This document shows, piece after piece, positions 16,204-24,506 of a stretch of 59,589 bases of DNA. The stretch comes from Lachnospiraceae bacterium (lineage in GTDB: Bacteria; Bacillota; Clostridia; Lachnospirales; Lachnospiraceae), in contig JAIDHX010000008.1 in assembly GCA_029053015.1 (NCBI GenBank), forward strand, positions 1 to 59,589, given 5' to 3'. The position numbers and the translations under genes were made by a program. The notes beneath the pieces are model-generated. The model had not been told where the DNA came from, did no database searches, and was given only the letters and a program-made list of their open reading frames with translations. Every line of letters begins with the position of its first letter. The stretch's first letter is position 1.

Positions 16204-16522
16204 GGGGAAATCCTTAACCGAGGACAGCTTTTATTTGCCGGAGGATCTGACACAGGTTCTCCAGACCGTTAAAAAGAAGACTGAGGAATCAGAAATACAG
16301 TTGGAAAGGCTAAAAGAGGAAGAAACACAGAAAAAGCAGGGGATCGAAATGGTCACGCCGGCCTATAAACAGTTTAAGTCATGGGCAGAGGAATTTTACC
16401 CGGTAACGCTGGAGCAGAAGAAAATAATAACATATCAGCTGCTCAAACGTGTTGAGATAGGCAGGGATTACAAGATATCCGTGGAACTCAACATGACTTA
16501 CAGCCAATTCTGTACTGAATGA
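16204..16522 (+). pseudogene. Large serine recombinase, C-terminal remnant
   Basis: In a different frame from the SDR gene, the sequence from 16204 reads KSLTEDSFYLPEDL, a charged coiled coil (LQTVKKKTEESEIQLERLKE) and ends YKQFKSWAEEFYPVTLEQKK, LLKRVEIGRDYKISV, ELNMTYSQFCTE. I recognise the C-terminal domain of TnpX/Tn4451-type serine recombinases, which typically close with such a leucine-rich coiled coil and an E-x-NMxYxQFC strand. The resolvase catalytic domain (Ser in YxRxS) and recombinase domain are missing. It begins exactly where the SDR stop ends. Inactive on its own. Confidence 0.75.
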
Positions 16523-16648
16523 AATGCCAATGAGTTTTTGGACACACTTTTACACTCTGCCGACAATGGACTGGAGGAAAATATATTGTATCATGACTTG
16601 AACTTATGTTAAGCAACCGCTACTTTGAATTTTACGGTTGTATATCAA

Positions 16649-16709
16649 TCAATGGTAGAGCACGCGGCTGTTAACCGCGGGGTTGTAGGTTCGAGCCCTA
16701 CTCGGGGAG
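16649..16709 (+). pseudogene. tRNA-Asn(GTT) lacking its 5' end
   Basis: From TCAATGGTAGAGC (16649-16661) the sequence matches a tRNA-Asn: the 3' strand of the D stem, the anticodon arm with loop CTGTTAA, T arm GTAGG-TTCGAGC-CCTAC and acceptor 3' strand TCGGGGA-G. The 5' acceptor strand (expected TCCCCGA) and the first D-stem strand (GCTC) are replaced by unrelated TTTACGGTTGTATA, so no cloverleaf can form. The break, next to a serine recombinase remnant, is best read as an element junction inside the tRNA gene. Confidence 0.8.
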
Positions 16710-16710
16710 T

Positions 16711-16746
16711 AAAGCCCGTAAACATTCGTGTTTACGGGCTTTTTGA
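16711..16746 (+). terminator. Terminator downstream of truncated tRNA-Asn
   Basis: AAAGCCCGTAAACA pairs with TGTTTACGGGCTTT followed by TT. The same arm sequence occurs in the terminator at 26569 and, in part, at 35932. It also faces the convergent flavodoxin-like gene ending at 16750. Confidence 0.85.
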
Positions 16747-16749
16747 TCA

Positions 16750-17211
16750 TCATTTTAAAGATGCTCCAAATTTTCTTAATTCATCAAGTTTCTTTATGGA
16801 ACCGTTTTCGCTGCCATGGGCAGTAAAAACCCCCATATTCTCAAGCCCCAGATAACCAAGAAAATCTCCTTCAAAAGAAAACATTGCGCCATCATACATA
16901 TCGGCATCACCGGAACTTAAAATCATTGCAATTTTTTTCAGCCGAGACGGCTTGCCCGGATACGCGGCGGAATAAAACCGGTCAATTACGCATTTGAGCT
17001 GCCCTGAAATACCATGGTAATAAATTGGGGAGGCAATTACCAGCATATCCGTTTCTTGCAGTAAAGTGTACACTTCCTGCATATCATCCTTCTGTGCACA
17101 GGCACCATGTCCCTTGGTATGACAGTATTCACATGCAAGGCATCCCTTAATTTCCTTTTTGCAGACATCAATCACATTTACCAGATGGTTTGCTGAAGCC
17201 AGTCTGTTATT
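16750..17211 (-). pseudogene. NADPH-dependent FMN reductase/flavodoxin-like gene, 5'-truncated
   Basis: The frame reads back from a stop at 17212-17214 with no ATG; the only start is GTG 17175. Recognisable parts are VIDVCKKEIKGCLACEYCHT (two Cys pairs), LVIASPIYYHGISGQLK (FMN-ring loop) and DRFYSA. Family members have about 40 more N-terminal residues with the FMN phosphate loop (GSPRxxGNT), which is missing here. The residues just before VIDVC (NRLASANHLVN) partly continue the frame up to the end of the neighbouring hydrolase gene, so a deletion probably fused the two. A 142-residue product could be made from GTG but should not bind FMN normally. Confidence 0.7.
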
Positions 17212-18181
17212 TCAGATTTTCCGCAAAGAATTCCGTTATCTTATCAAAAGGAATCACATCTGTCCGATCGTATAAATCTGTATGAACAGCATTTGGGATA
17301 ATCATAAGTTCTTTATTATCCCCTTTCAAAAGTTGATATGCATCTTTGCTGAAATAGCAGGAGTGTGCCTTTTCACCGTGAATGATCAGCACAGCATTAC
17401 GGATTTCGCCTGCATACTGGAGGATAGGCATATTCATAAAGGACTGGCAGCCGATCACATTCCAGCCTCCGTTGGAATTGAGGGAACGGGAATGATAGCC
17501 GCGCTCCGTCTTATAATAGTCATAATAGTCCTTTACAAAGAATGGTGCATCTTCCGGAAGCGGATCGACCACACCGCCGCCAAGTGCATAGGAGCCGTTC
17601 CTGTAATCTGTAATTCTCTGCGCATTCATGGCCTTGCGTTTCTCATAGCGTGCTTCTTCGCTGTCCTCGGAATCAAAATAACCTTTTGCGTTCACTCTTG
17701 CCATATCATACATGGTGGAGGAAACCGTAGCCTTAATACGGGTATCGAGTGCCGCCGCATTGATTGCCATACCGCCCCAGCCGCAGATACCGATGATGCC
17801 GATCTTTTCGGGGTCAACATTGTCCTGCAGGGAAAGGAAATCTACCGCCGCCATGAAATCTTCCGTGTTAATGTCGGGGGATGCCATATAGCGGGGCTGC
17901 CCGCCGCTTTCCCCTGTAAAGGAGGGGTCAAAGGCAACCGTAAGAAAACCTCTCTCTGCCATTGTCTGAGCATACAGTCCGGCGGCCTGCTCCTTCACGG
18001 CGCCGAAAGGACCGCATACCGCTATAGCAGGGAGTTTTCCATCTGCGTTCTTCGGGACATACATGTCACCCGCCAATGTGATTCCGTATTTGTTATGGAA
18101 TGCTATCTTGCTGTGGTTTACCTTGTCGCTTTTGGGAAAAGTTTTATCCCATTCTGTTGTTAAAACTAATTTTTCTTCCAT
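17207..18181 (-). CDS. Alpha/beta hydrolase (YcjY/dienelactone hydrolase-like)
   Basis: 324 residues, cytoplasmic, AAGGAG before ATG 18181. The fold is recognisable from PAIAVCGPFGAVKEQ (oxyanion strand), FLTVAFDPSFTGESGG, the nucleophile-elbow region GIIGICGWGGMAINA (129-143), a lid region rich in Tyr, VLIIHGEKAHS (acid strand) and NAVHTDLYD (catalytic His). The usual Ser of G-x-S-x-G is absent; C133 of GICGWGG is the only nucleophile candidate at the elbow, as in dienelactone hydrolase (GxCxGG). Substrate unknown. It lies 64 bases after the lipoprotein reductase gene and shares its direction, with LysR control likely upstream. Confidence 0.8.
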   Translation of the reverse strand: MEEKLVLTTEWDKTFPKSDKVNHSKIAFHNKYGITLAGDMYVPKNADGKLPAIAVCGPFGAVKEQAAGLYAQTMAERGFLTVAFDPSFTGESGGQPRYMASPDINTEDFMAAVDFLSLQDNVDPEKIGIIGICGWGGMAINAAALDTRIKATVSSTMYDMARVNAKGYFDSEDSEEARYEKRKAMNAQRITDYRNGSYALGGGVVDPLPEDAPFFVKDYYDYYKTERGYHSRSLNSNGGWNVIGCQSFMNMPILQYAGEIRNAVLIIHGEKAHSCYFSKDAYQLLKGDNKELMIIPNAVHTDLYDRTDVIPFDKITEFFAENLK

Positions 18182-18245
18182 GATTTTCTTCTCCTTAAGA
18201 TGAATTTATTTTATTATGAAATCATTTTTAAATCGTGCCTGATAT

Positions 18246-19268
18246 TCAGTACCAGTCATGCTTTTCATCACGGTTCAGGCTTTTCATCTGTTCCATTTCG
18301 TCTTCTGTCAGTTCAAAACCGAAGATGTCAAGATTCTCCGCAATATGATCGGGATCACTTGAACCCGGGATGACCACCACGCCTCTTTGCAGATTCCACC
18401 GCAGGATCACCTGGGCGTTGGTCACACCATGTGCATCGGCAATTGCGGATATGGTTTCATCTCCCAGAAGTTCTTTTGTATATCCACGTCCGCCAAAGGG
18501 ATACCAGCCCTCTACGACAATTCCTGATTCCTGAATATACGGGACAACGTCTATCTCCTGATAATAGGGATGGATTTCATTCTGTACAACGGCAGGCATG
18601 ATTGTTACCTGTGGTAAAAATGTCTCCAATTCCTCGATATACCAGTTGGATAATCCGATAGAACGGATTTTACCATCTGCCACGGCCTGTTCCATCGCAT
18701 GGTATGCTTTTACATCATCTGTCCCCGGATGATGCAGGAGCATGAGATCGATATATTCCAGCCCCATTTTTTCCAGTGCATCATCAATCGCATTCGCCGC
18801 ATCGCCGTATTGGTTCGGGTACAGCTTTGTAGTTACAAATATTTCTTCCCTCGGCACGTCTGAAGCCCTAATTGCAGCGCCCACCGCATCTTCATTGTGA
18901 TACATGTATGCCGTATCAATCAGCCTGCCTCCATTGTCCAGAAAGGTCGTTACAGAAGATATGCAGGTATCGTAATCCAGGCTGTATGTGCCAAGTCCCG
19001 TAAGCGGCATTTCATATCCGCTGCTTAACATGACTGTTTTCGTTTCAAAATTAAACTCTCCGCTTTCTATGATTTGCTCACCTCCCTGCATTTCCGTTTC
19101 TTTCGCTTTGTCTGTTTCTTCTGTTTGAGCCGTTACTGCTATGCCATTGCTTGTTTCCGATGTGCCATTACTACCCGTTTCCGATGGTTCGCTGCTCCTG
19201 TTTCCACAGGAAACGAGAGAAAATAACATAGCTGCAATAAATAGTCCGCATAATAATTGTTTCATCAT
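18246..19268 (-). CDS. Aldo/keto reductase with lipoprotein signal peptide
   Basis: 340 residues from ATG 19268 (AGAGG seven bases upstream). The N-terminus is MMKQLLCGLF, a hydrophobic stretch and lipobox LVSC with C21, then a Ser/Thr/Glu-rich linker to about residue 75. The rest is a full aldo/keto reductase barrel: PLTGLGTYSLD, DTAYMYHNEDAVG (Asp and Tyr of the tetrad), FVTTKLYPNQYG (Lys), LMLLHHPGTDD (His), SIGLSNWY, and PGSSDPDHIAENLDIF for the nucleotide. A lipid anchor outside the cell is odd for an NADPH enzyme, yet the family fit is good. Together with the LysR regulator, hydrolase and flavodoxin fragment it forms a redox cluster. Confidence 0.85.
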   Translation of the reverse strand: MMKQLLCGLFIAAMLFSLVSCGNRSSEPSETGSNGTSETSNGIAVTAQTEETDKAKETEMQGGEQIIESGEFNFETKTVMLSSGYEMPLTGLGTYSLDYDTCISSVTTFLDNGGRLIDTAYMYHNEDAVGAAIRASDVPREEIFVTTKLYPNQYGDAANAIDDALEKMGLEYIDLMLLHHPGTDDVKAYHAMEQAVADGKIRSIGLSNWYIEELETFLPQVTIMPAVVQNEIHPYYQEIDVVPYIQESGIVVEGWYPFGGRGYTKELLGDETISAIADAHGVTNAQVILRWNLQRGVVVIPGSSDPDHIAENLDIFGFELTEDEMEQMKSLNRDEKHDWY

Positions 19269-19333
19269 TTTGCACCTCTTGATTTTATTATACCCATGCC
19301 GCATTGATATGTCTAATACACATAATTCATATC

Positions 19334-19372
19334 TTGATATTCTTGACAGGAATATCAATTACTGTGTACAAT
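19334..19372 (+). promoter_or_regulatory. LysR promoter with palindromic operator
   Basis: TTGATATT-N9-AATATCAA (19334-19341, 19351-19358) is a perfect LysR-type dyad. It overlaps a -35 box TTGACA (19343-19348), with TACAAT (19367-19372) 18 bases on, both in the direction of the LysR gene at 19442. Autoregulation and control of the divergent aldo/keto reductase gene at 19268 are expected. Confidence 0.65.
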
Positions 19373-19441
19373 AAATGGTAATGGTAATAAATATTAGGGA
19401 ATTGCTGAAAATGAGGATTGCCTAAAGCGAAGGGACTATTT

Positions 19442-20317
19442 ATGGAAATACGGGTTTTAAGATATTTTTTGGAAATCGCACGGGAAGGGAATATGACAAG
19501 AGCCGCTGAACGGCTTCATGTTACACAGCCCACCCTTTCCAAACAGATGAAGGAACTGGAACAGGAACTTGGGAAAAAATTGTTCAGGCGCGGCAGTACC
19601 AGTGTCAGCCTGACAGATGAGGGAATGCTGCTCAGAAAGAGGGCAGAAGACCTTCTTGCTATGGCAGATAAGATCGAAAATGAGTTTAAAGCATTAGATG
19701 AAATCACAGGGGGAGATGTTTATATTGGCTGTGCCGAATCTCATCTTATCAAGTATCTTGCTCAGGCAGTCAGTCGGTTAAAGGAGAAATATGCGTGCAT
19801 CCATTATCACATTACCAGTGGTGATACTGAGCTGGCTGTGGAGCGCCTTGACCGCGGGCTTTTAGACTTTGCATTCATTGTGGAACCACCGGACTTGTCA
19901 AAGTACAATTATCTTGAAGTTCCCGGGCATGATACCTGGGGAGTTCTGATGCGAAAGGATTGCCCTTTGGCTGAAAAATCTGCTCTTGAAGTCAGCGATA
20001 TTCTTCCATATCCTGTTTTTTGTTCGGAACAGTCTGCGAAAGTCGATCTGCCGAGATGGTGCGGGGAACATATTGACAAACTGAATGTTATGGCTACTTT
20101 TAATCTGTCAGGTAATGCTGCTGTATTTGCAAGAGAGGGGTTGGGGGTGGTACTCACTTTTGATAAATTGATTGAAATATCAGAAGAAAGCGATCTGTGT
20201 TTTCGCCAGATCATCCCGGCTCTTTGTACAAAAATGTATGTGATCTGGAAAAAATATCAGGTATTTACACCGGCTGCTGAACTTTTGTTATCAGAACTCA
20301 AAGAAATATTAAAATGA
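19442..20317 (+). CDS. LysR family transcriptional regulator
   Basis: 291 residues from ATG 19442, which gives the family start MEIRVLRYFLEIAREGNMT; an upstream TTG at 19418 is less likely. Winged helix-turn-helix at about 18-37 (AAERLHVTQPTLSKQMKELE), then GKKLFRR, and a periplasmic-binding-protein-like effector domain from about 90 (GDVYIGCAESH). The gene is divergent from the lipoprotein aldo/keto reductase operon and followed, 87 bases on, by a carrier gene. The usual arrangement has the LysR protein controlling the divergent operon with a small-molecule co-inducer, unidentified here. Confidence 0.92.
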   Translation: MEIRVLRYFLEIAREGNMTRAAERLHVTQPTLSKQMKELEQELGKKLFRRGSTSVSLTDEGMLLRKRAEDLLAMADKIENEFKALDEITGGDVYIGCAESHLIKYLAQAVSRLKEKYACIHYHITSGDTELAVERLDRGLLDFAFIVEPPDLSKYNYLEVPGHDTWGVLMRKDCPLAEKSALEVSDILPYPVFCSEQSAKVDLPRWCGEHIDKLNVMATFNLSGNAAVFAREGLGVVLTFDKLIEISEESDLCFRQIIPALCTKMYVIWKKYQVFTPAAELLLSELKEILK

Positions 20318-20404
20318 AGAAAGATATCTGTTTTCTGGCAGGAAATGGGGATTCTTGATATACAGCATATGCTGTGGTACAATGTTGACGCAGAAAGGTT
20401 TAAG

Positions 20405-21553
20405 ATGATGAATAGGATATTTGCATTTTTCAAGAAAGAAACTGTATTGTGCGTCTCATTCATACTGGCAGCGGCGTCAATGTTTATTGTGCCGCCGGAC
20501 AGAAACTATTGGGAATATATTGACTTTAGGACTCTGGCAATTCTGTTTTGCCTGATGAGTGTTATGGCGGGACTACAAAAGATCGGGGTGTTTGACCGGG
20601 TCGCAAAGAAACTTTTAGGCCATGTAAAAAGCGGACATAGCCTGGTTTTGACGTTGGTCCTGCTGTGCTTTTTCTCCAGTATGTTTATTACGAATGATGT
20701 CGCACTCATAACTTTTGTACCATTTACCTTTATTGTCTTGAACATGCTTGGGGACGGACAGAAAGACAGGCTGCTCCTGCCGGTTGTGGTGCTGCAGACA
20801 ATTGCGGCGAATCTTGGGAGCATGCTGACACCGTTGGGGAATCCGCAGAACCTGTATCTTTATGGGAAGGCAGGGCTTTCTATCTATGAGTTCCTTATGC
20901 TGATGTTGCCCTATACGCTTCTGTCGCTGGTGCTGCTGGTGGTTTGGAGCGTGATACAGGGCAGGGTGTGTCCGCAGATTCCGAAGTTGAGCGAAGCAAC
21001 GGCGCAGCAAGGTCTTTTGCAAGGAAAAAAAGCGGTTTGTCAGCTTGTAGTTTACCTTATGCTGTTTTTGCTGTGCCTGCTGACAGTAGGGCGCATATTG
21101 CCGTGGCAGGCTGCTTTTTTTGCAGTGCTCATCATGGTATTTGCAGTTGACAGGCAGGTATTTGTAAAAGTAGATTATTCCCTGCTCTTTACGTTTATAT
21201 GTTTTTTCATTTTTATCGGAAATGTAGGGCGGATTCCGGCTTTTCGGGATTTCCTGCAGGGTATGATTGCCGGCAGGGAGGTTTACACGGCTGTTGTTGT
21301 GAGCCAGGTGATCAGCAATGTACCGGCAGCGTTGCTTTTATCGGGTTTTACGGAAAATTTTGCAGGGCTTATTATCGGTACAAATCTGGGCGGACTGGGG
21401 ACTCTGATTGCATCCATGGCGAGTTTGATTTCTTACAAGTATGTGGCAAAGGAGGCAAATGAACGCAAAAGTAAATATATTCTGCTTTTCACGACCGGAA
21501 ATATTTTCTTTTTAGCGCTCCTTGTTTTGATGTATATTCTGCTGGGTAGTTAA
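20405..21553 (+). CDS. SLC13/ArsB-CitM superfamily anion transporter
   Basis: 382 residues from ATG 20405 (AGAAAGG upstream). About ten membrane helices. ITNDVALITFVPF near 98 and NLGSMLTPLGNPQNLYLYG near 138 form the first of the two NP/NxP hairpin-tip motifs of the ion-transporter superfamily; SNVPAALLLSGFTENFAG and GTNLGGLGTLIASMASL near 310-345 form the second. Members carry dicarboxylates, citrate, sulfate or arsenite with Na+ or H+. The neighbouring LysR gene could control it. Substrate not determinable. Confidence 0.85.
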   Translation: MMNRIFAFFKKETVLCVSFILAAASMFIVPPDRNYWEYIDFRTLAILFCLMSVMAGLQKIGVFDRVAKKLLGHVKSGHSLVLTLVLLCFFSSMFITNDVALITFVPFTFIVLNMLGDGQKDRLLLPVVVLQTIAANLGSMLTPLGNPQNLYLYGKAGLSIYEFLMLMLPYTLLSLVLLVVWSVIQGRVCPQIPKLSEATAQQGLLQGKKAVCQLVVYLMLFLLCLLTVGRILPWQAAFFAVLIMVFAVDRQVFVKVDYSLLFTFICFFIFIGNVGRIPAFRDFLQGMIAGREVYTAVVVSQVISNVPAALLLSGFTENFAGLIIGTNLGGLGTLIASMASLISYKYVAKEANERKSKYILLFTTGNIFFLALLVLMYILLGS

Positions 21554-21603
21554 GCTTGAAAAATCAACAAAAAGGGCTTGACATTATAGGAGGATAAACA
21601 ATC

Positions 21604-22074
21604 TTGAAAAAGAATAAGTTGAAAATGTATGGTATTTTTTCTGCTCTTGCGGCTGTTATTTTACTTCTCTTTTGTCTGGGCATGATATGTGCCCGGAAGA
21701 TACCATGGGAAGGCGATTATTTTGTTGATGAATATATGTACGACGAAAACGGAGAAGGTTCTTACAGGCGTCAGGTAATTGAACTGCATATAGAAGAGGC
21801 GGAAGATCTGTATATCAGGCTTGAAGCAAGAACATATTTGGGGCAAGAAGCCGGTCTTGACGTGATAGTATGGAATATTATTTCAAATGAGGTGGAAGTG
21901 CCAAAACAATCCGAGAATACACAGATTTCTTTTTCCATGCCGCCGTTTCCCAACGGGGAGGAAATGATCTATGTGGTACTGGAGAGAAATGCCAAAGACG
22001 GTGTCCGTATCAAATATTCTTTTCGGGAGACCGAATTGGAGGAGATTCCGTTTATGCAATTAGAGCGGCGGTAG
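21604..22074 (+). CDS. Membrane-anchored hypothetical protein
   Basis: 156 residues, taken from TTG 21604 because AGGAGG stands ten bases upstream and no ATG fits as well; ATG at the eighth codon (after LKKNKLK) is the alternative. Basic N-terminus, one membrane helix (IFSALAAVILLLFCLGMICA), then a 120-residue acidic extracellular part with beta-rich pattern (YIRLEARTYL, DVIVWNI, ISFSMPPFPNGEEMIYVVLE). No family recognised. It stands alone between the carrier and the OhrR-like promoter. Confidence 0.65.
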   Translation: MKKNKLKMYGIFSALAAVILLLFCLGMICARKIPWEGDYFVDEYMYDENGEGSYRRQVIELHIEEAEDLYIRLEARTYLGQEAGLDVIVWNIISNEVEVPKQSENTQISFSMPPFPNGEEMIYVVLERNAKDGVRIKYSFRETELEEIPFMQLERR

Positions 22075-22114
22075 GTGAGGAAGTAGTGTATCAGTTAAAA
22101 AATGGAAAATATAG

Positions 22115-22164
22115 TTGACACATCAAGATGAATTGCGTACAATCAAAATAAGGTTGTGCGCAAT
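22115..22164 (+). promoter_or_regulatory. Promoter and OhrR-type operator of the redox operon
   Basis: TTGACA (22115-22120), 17 bases, TACAAT (22138-22143). The dyad ATTGCGTACAA (22132-22142) and TTGTGCGCAAT (22154-22164) covers the -10 region and start site, matching arms except at one central position. This is where a MarR-family repressor encoded 35 bases further on would block transcription. Confidence 0.75.
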
Positions 22165-22198
22165 TTAATTTTGGGCAATATAAGGGAGTTACGATAAT

Positions 22199-22636
22199 AT
22201 GCCGAACAACAAATACGAAAGCTTAAAACTTGAAAACCAGTTATGTTTTCCGCTCTATGCCTGTTCCAAAGAAGTGATAAGGAGATATAAACCGTATCTT
22301 GACAAGCTTGACCTGACATATACCCAGTATATCGCAATGATGGTAATGTGGGAGAAAAAGGAGGTAACAGTCAAGGAGCTCGGGAAATGCCTTTATTTGG
22401 ATTCCGGCACGCTTACGCCTGTGCTGAAAAAGCTGGAGGAAAAAAATTATGTGGTACGGAAACGTTCTAAAGCAGATGAACGAAATCTGATTGTTTCCAT
22501 TACACAGGAGGGCGAGGACTTGAAGGAACAGGCTGTGCAGATACCTGCGAGCCTGGCAGCCTGTGTGAATGTGGAGCCGCAGGAAGCGCAGCAGTTATAT
22601 CAGCTTCTGTATAAACTGCTTGACGGGCTATCCTGA
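22199..22636 (+). CDS. MarR family regulator, OhrR-like
   Basis: 145 residues. The N-terminus LENQLCFPLYACSKEV carries C16 at the place of the redox-sensing Cys of OhrR (organic peroxide repressor), with a second Cys at 22. Winged-helix region TVKELGKCLYLDSGTLTPVL (about 56-75) and the wing basic motif RSKADERNLIVSIT are standard. It should repress its own operon and release DNA when the Cys is oxidised. Downstream genes are not Ohr but membrane protein, radical SAM, nitroreductase and aldo/keto reductase-ferredoxin, so the regulated response is unusual. Confidence 0.9.
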   Translation: MPNNKYESLKLENQLCFPLYACSKEVIRRYKPYLDKLDLTYTQYIAMMVMWEKKEVTVKELGKCLYLDSGTLTPVLKKLEEKNYVVRKRSKADERNLIVSITQEGEDLKEQAVQIPASLAACVNVEPQEAQQLYQLLYKLLDGLS

Positions 22637-22667
22637 CACGGAAAAGAAATTGTAAAGAGAAAGGGAA

Positions 22668-23351
22668 ATGATTATGCGGGCAATTATGGAAACATTGTTT
22701 GACGTTGTGTATTTAGTTTTGGTTATTACCATCGGAATCAGGATGATGGTCAAAGGCAGGAAGGAAAAGCAGTATTTTTGGTTTGGGCTGATGGCGGTAA
22801 CTCTCGGCAGTGGCGATGCATTCCATCTTATTCCACGTGCCTATGCATTATGTACAACAGGTCTGGAAAATTTTACTGCGGCGCTTGGCATTGGCAAGTT
22901 GATTACTTCCGTTACCATGACTTTATTTTATGTGCTGCTGTATTATATATGGCGAATCCGTTATGGTGTAAAGGAACAGAACGGCTTGACTGTCTGTATC
23001 TGCCTGTTGGCGGCTGCAAGAATTGTTCTGTGCCTGTTTCCGCAAAATGAATGGACATCCGCAGATGCACCTCTGTCATGGGGGATATACAGGAATATTC
23101 CGTTTTTATTGCTTGGGCTGCTTATCATTGTTCTCTTTTACAAAAAGACGCACGAAACAAACGATAGGGCATTGCGTTTTATGTGGCTGGCGATTGTGTT
23201 AAGCTTCGGATTTTATATTCCGGTAGTGCTTTTTGCGGACGCAGTTCCTGTGATTGGAATGCTTATGATACCAAAAACATGCGCTTATGTCTGGATTGTG
23301 TTAATGGGATATTATGACATGAAGGAAAACTTGCATTGCGCGAAAGCATAG
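22668..23351 (+). CDS. Polytopic membrane protein of unknown function
   Basis: 227 residues with about seven membrane helices and no charged catalytic motif that I recognise. HLIPRAYALCT near 53 and a conserved-looking LMGYYDMKENLHC end are visible. AAAGGGAA precedes ATG 22668; the second ATG (22674) is also possible. It lies 31 bases after the OhrR-like gene and 11 bases before the radical SAM gene, so it belongs to the same transcript. It could be the membrane partner or sensor of the redox operon. Confidence 0.7.
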   Translation: MIMRAIMETLFDVVYLVLVITIGIRMMVKGRKEKQYFWFGLMAVTLGSGDAFHLIPRAYALCTTGLENFTAALGIGKLITSVTMTLFYVLLYYIWRIRYGVKEQNGLTVCICLLAAARIVLCLFPQNEWTSADAPLSWGIYRNIPFLLLGLLIIVLFYKKTHETNDRALRFMWLAIVLSFGFYIPVVLFADAVPVIGMLMIPKTCAYVWIVLMGYYDMKENLHCAKA

Positions 23352-23362
23352 GGGGTCCTGGT

Positions 23363-24466
23363 ATGGAAGAAAATTTTGATATCCAGAAATATATGACGCA
23401 GGGGGTGGAAAGAATCGTGGCCGATTCTTTGAGAGCAACGTTAAAAGATCCCCGTGAAAGTGCATTCATGGTCAAATTTGCTGCATCCAGCAGAAAAGCC
23501 GCTAAAATTAGGGCAGAGGAAGAAAAAAACGGATTACATATTCCGCCTTTTCTGATTGCGAGCATTACAAGCAGCTGTAACCTGCATTGTGCCGGGTGTT
23601 ATTCCAGATGCAATCATGCAACGCAGGATTCGGAACCGGTAAGCCAGCTTACCAGTGAGGAATGGCTCTCTATTTTCAAAGAGGCTGATGAAATCGGGGT
23701 AAGCTATATTCTGCTTGCAGGCGGCGAACCGCTGCTTCGGCGGGATATTATAGAAGCAGCAGGCAAAATGCAGAATATTATCTTTCCGATATTTACGAAT
23801 GGAACTTATATAGATGAAAAGTACCTGAAGCTTTTTGACAAATGCCGCAACCTGATTCCTGTTATGAGTATAGAGGGTGGAAAAGAAGAAACAGATATGC
23901 GCCGTGGGAAGGGAATTTATGACAAACTGATCGGGGCTATGGATAGTATTTATGAAAAAGGTCTGTTGTTTGGGGCGTCTGTCACAGTAACGACGGAGAA
24001 TGTGAAAGAGGTCGTTTCCGATGCTTTTATAGGCAGTCTTGCACAGCGAGGGTGCAAACTGGTGGTTTATGTTGAATTCGTACCTGTTACGGAAGAAAGC
24101 AAAGAACTGGCGCCTGGAGAGGAAGAAAGGAAGTTTTTAAAAGATGGAATCGGGCGGCTGCGTGAGGAATATTCGGAGATGGTATTTGTATCTTTTCCGG
24201 GTGATGAAAAAAGCTCCGGCGGCTGTATCGCGGCAGGCAGAGGATTTTTCCACATCAATTCACATGGCGGAGCCGAGCCGTGTCCTTTTTCACCATATTC
24301 GGACACAAACGTGAAGAATACCTCTCTGCGGAAAGCACTGGAGTCCCCGTTGTTTACGGCGTTGCGGGAACAGAATGTTCTGATGGAAGAACACAGCGGC
24401 GGCTGCGTCCTCTTTGAGCGGAGGGAGACTGTGGAGGCGCTTCTGGCGGAAAGTGCCGGTAAATAA
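23363..24466 (+). CDS. Radical SAM protein with SPASM-like C-terminus
   Basis: 367 residues from ATG 23363. C72-x3-C76-x2-C79 (SCNLHCAGC) binds the SAM-cleaving [4Fe-4S] cluster; LLAGGEPLLRRDI near 115 is the GGE motif for SAM, and PIFTNGTYID and VMSIEGG are later barrel strands. Three further Cys in GGCIAAG, AEPCPFS and SGGCVLF suggest an auxiliary cluster of reduced SPASM/Twitch type. About 60 N-terminal residues precede the barrel. No precursor peptide gene is visible nearby, so a small-molecule or protein modification is as likely as a peptide maturase. It is followed by nitroreductase and ferredoxin-type reductase genes that could supply electrons. Confidence 0.88.
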   Translation: MEENFDIQKYMTQGVERIVADSLRATLKDPRESAFMVKFAASSRKAAKIRAEEEKNGLHIPPFLIASITSSCNLHCAGCYSRCNHATQDSEPVSQLTSEEWLSIFKEADEIGVSYILLAGGEPLLRRDIIEAAGKMQNIIFPIFTNGTYIDEKYLKLFDKCRNLIPVMSIEGGKEETDMRRGKGIYDKLIGAMDSIYEKGLLFGASVTVTTENVKEVVSDAFIGSLAQRGCKLVVYVEFVPVTEESKELAPGEEERKFLKDGIGRLREEYSEMVFVSFPGDEKSSGGCIAAGRGFFHINSHGGAEPCPFSPYSDTNVKNTSLRKALESPLFTALREQNVLMEEHSGGCVLFERRETVEALLAESAGK

Positions 24467-24506
24467 TTTGGAGCAATTGTGTGGAACACAGCAGAAGGAG
24501 AGAATA

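Noticed and set aside
17282..18163. 293-codon plus-strand frame antisense to the hydrolase gene
   Set aside because: Shadow of a well supported gene; composition is Cys/His-rich and family-free as expected of antisense translation.
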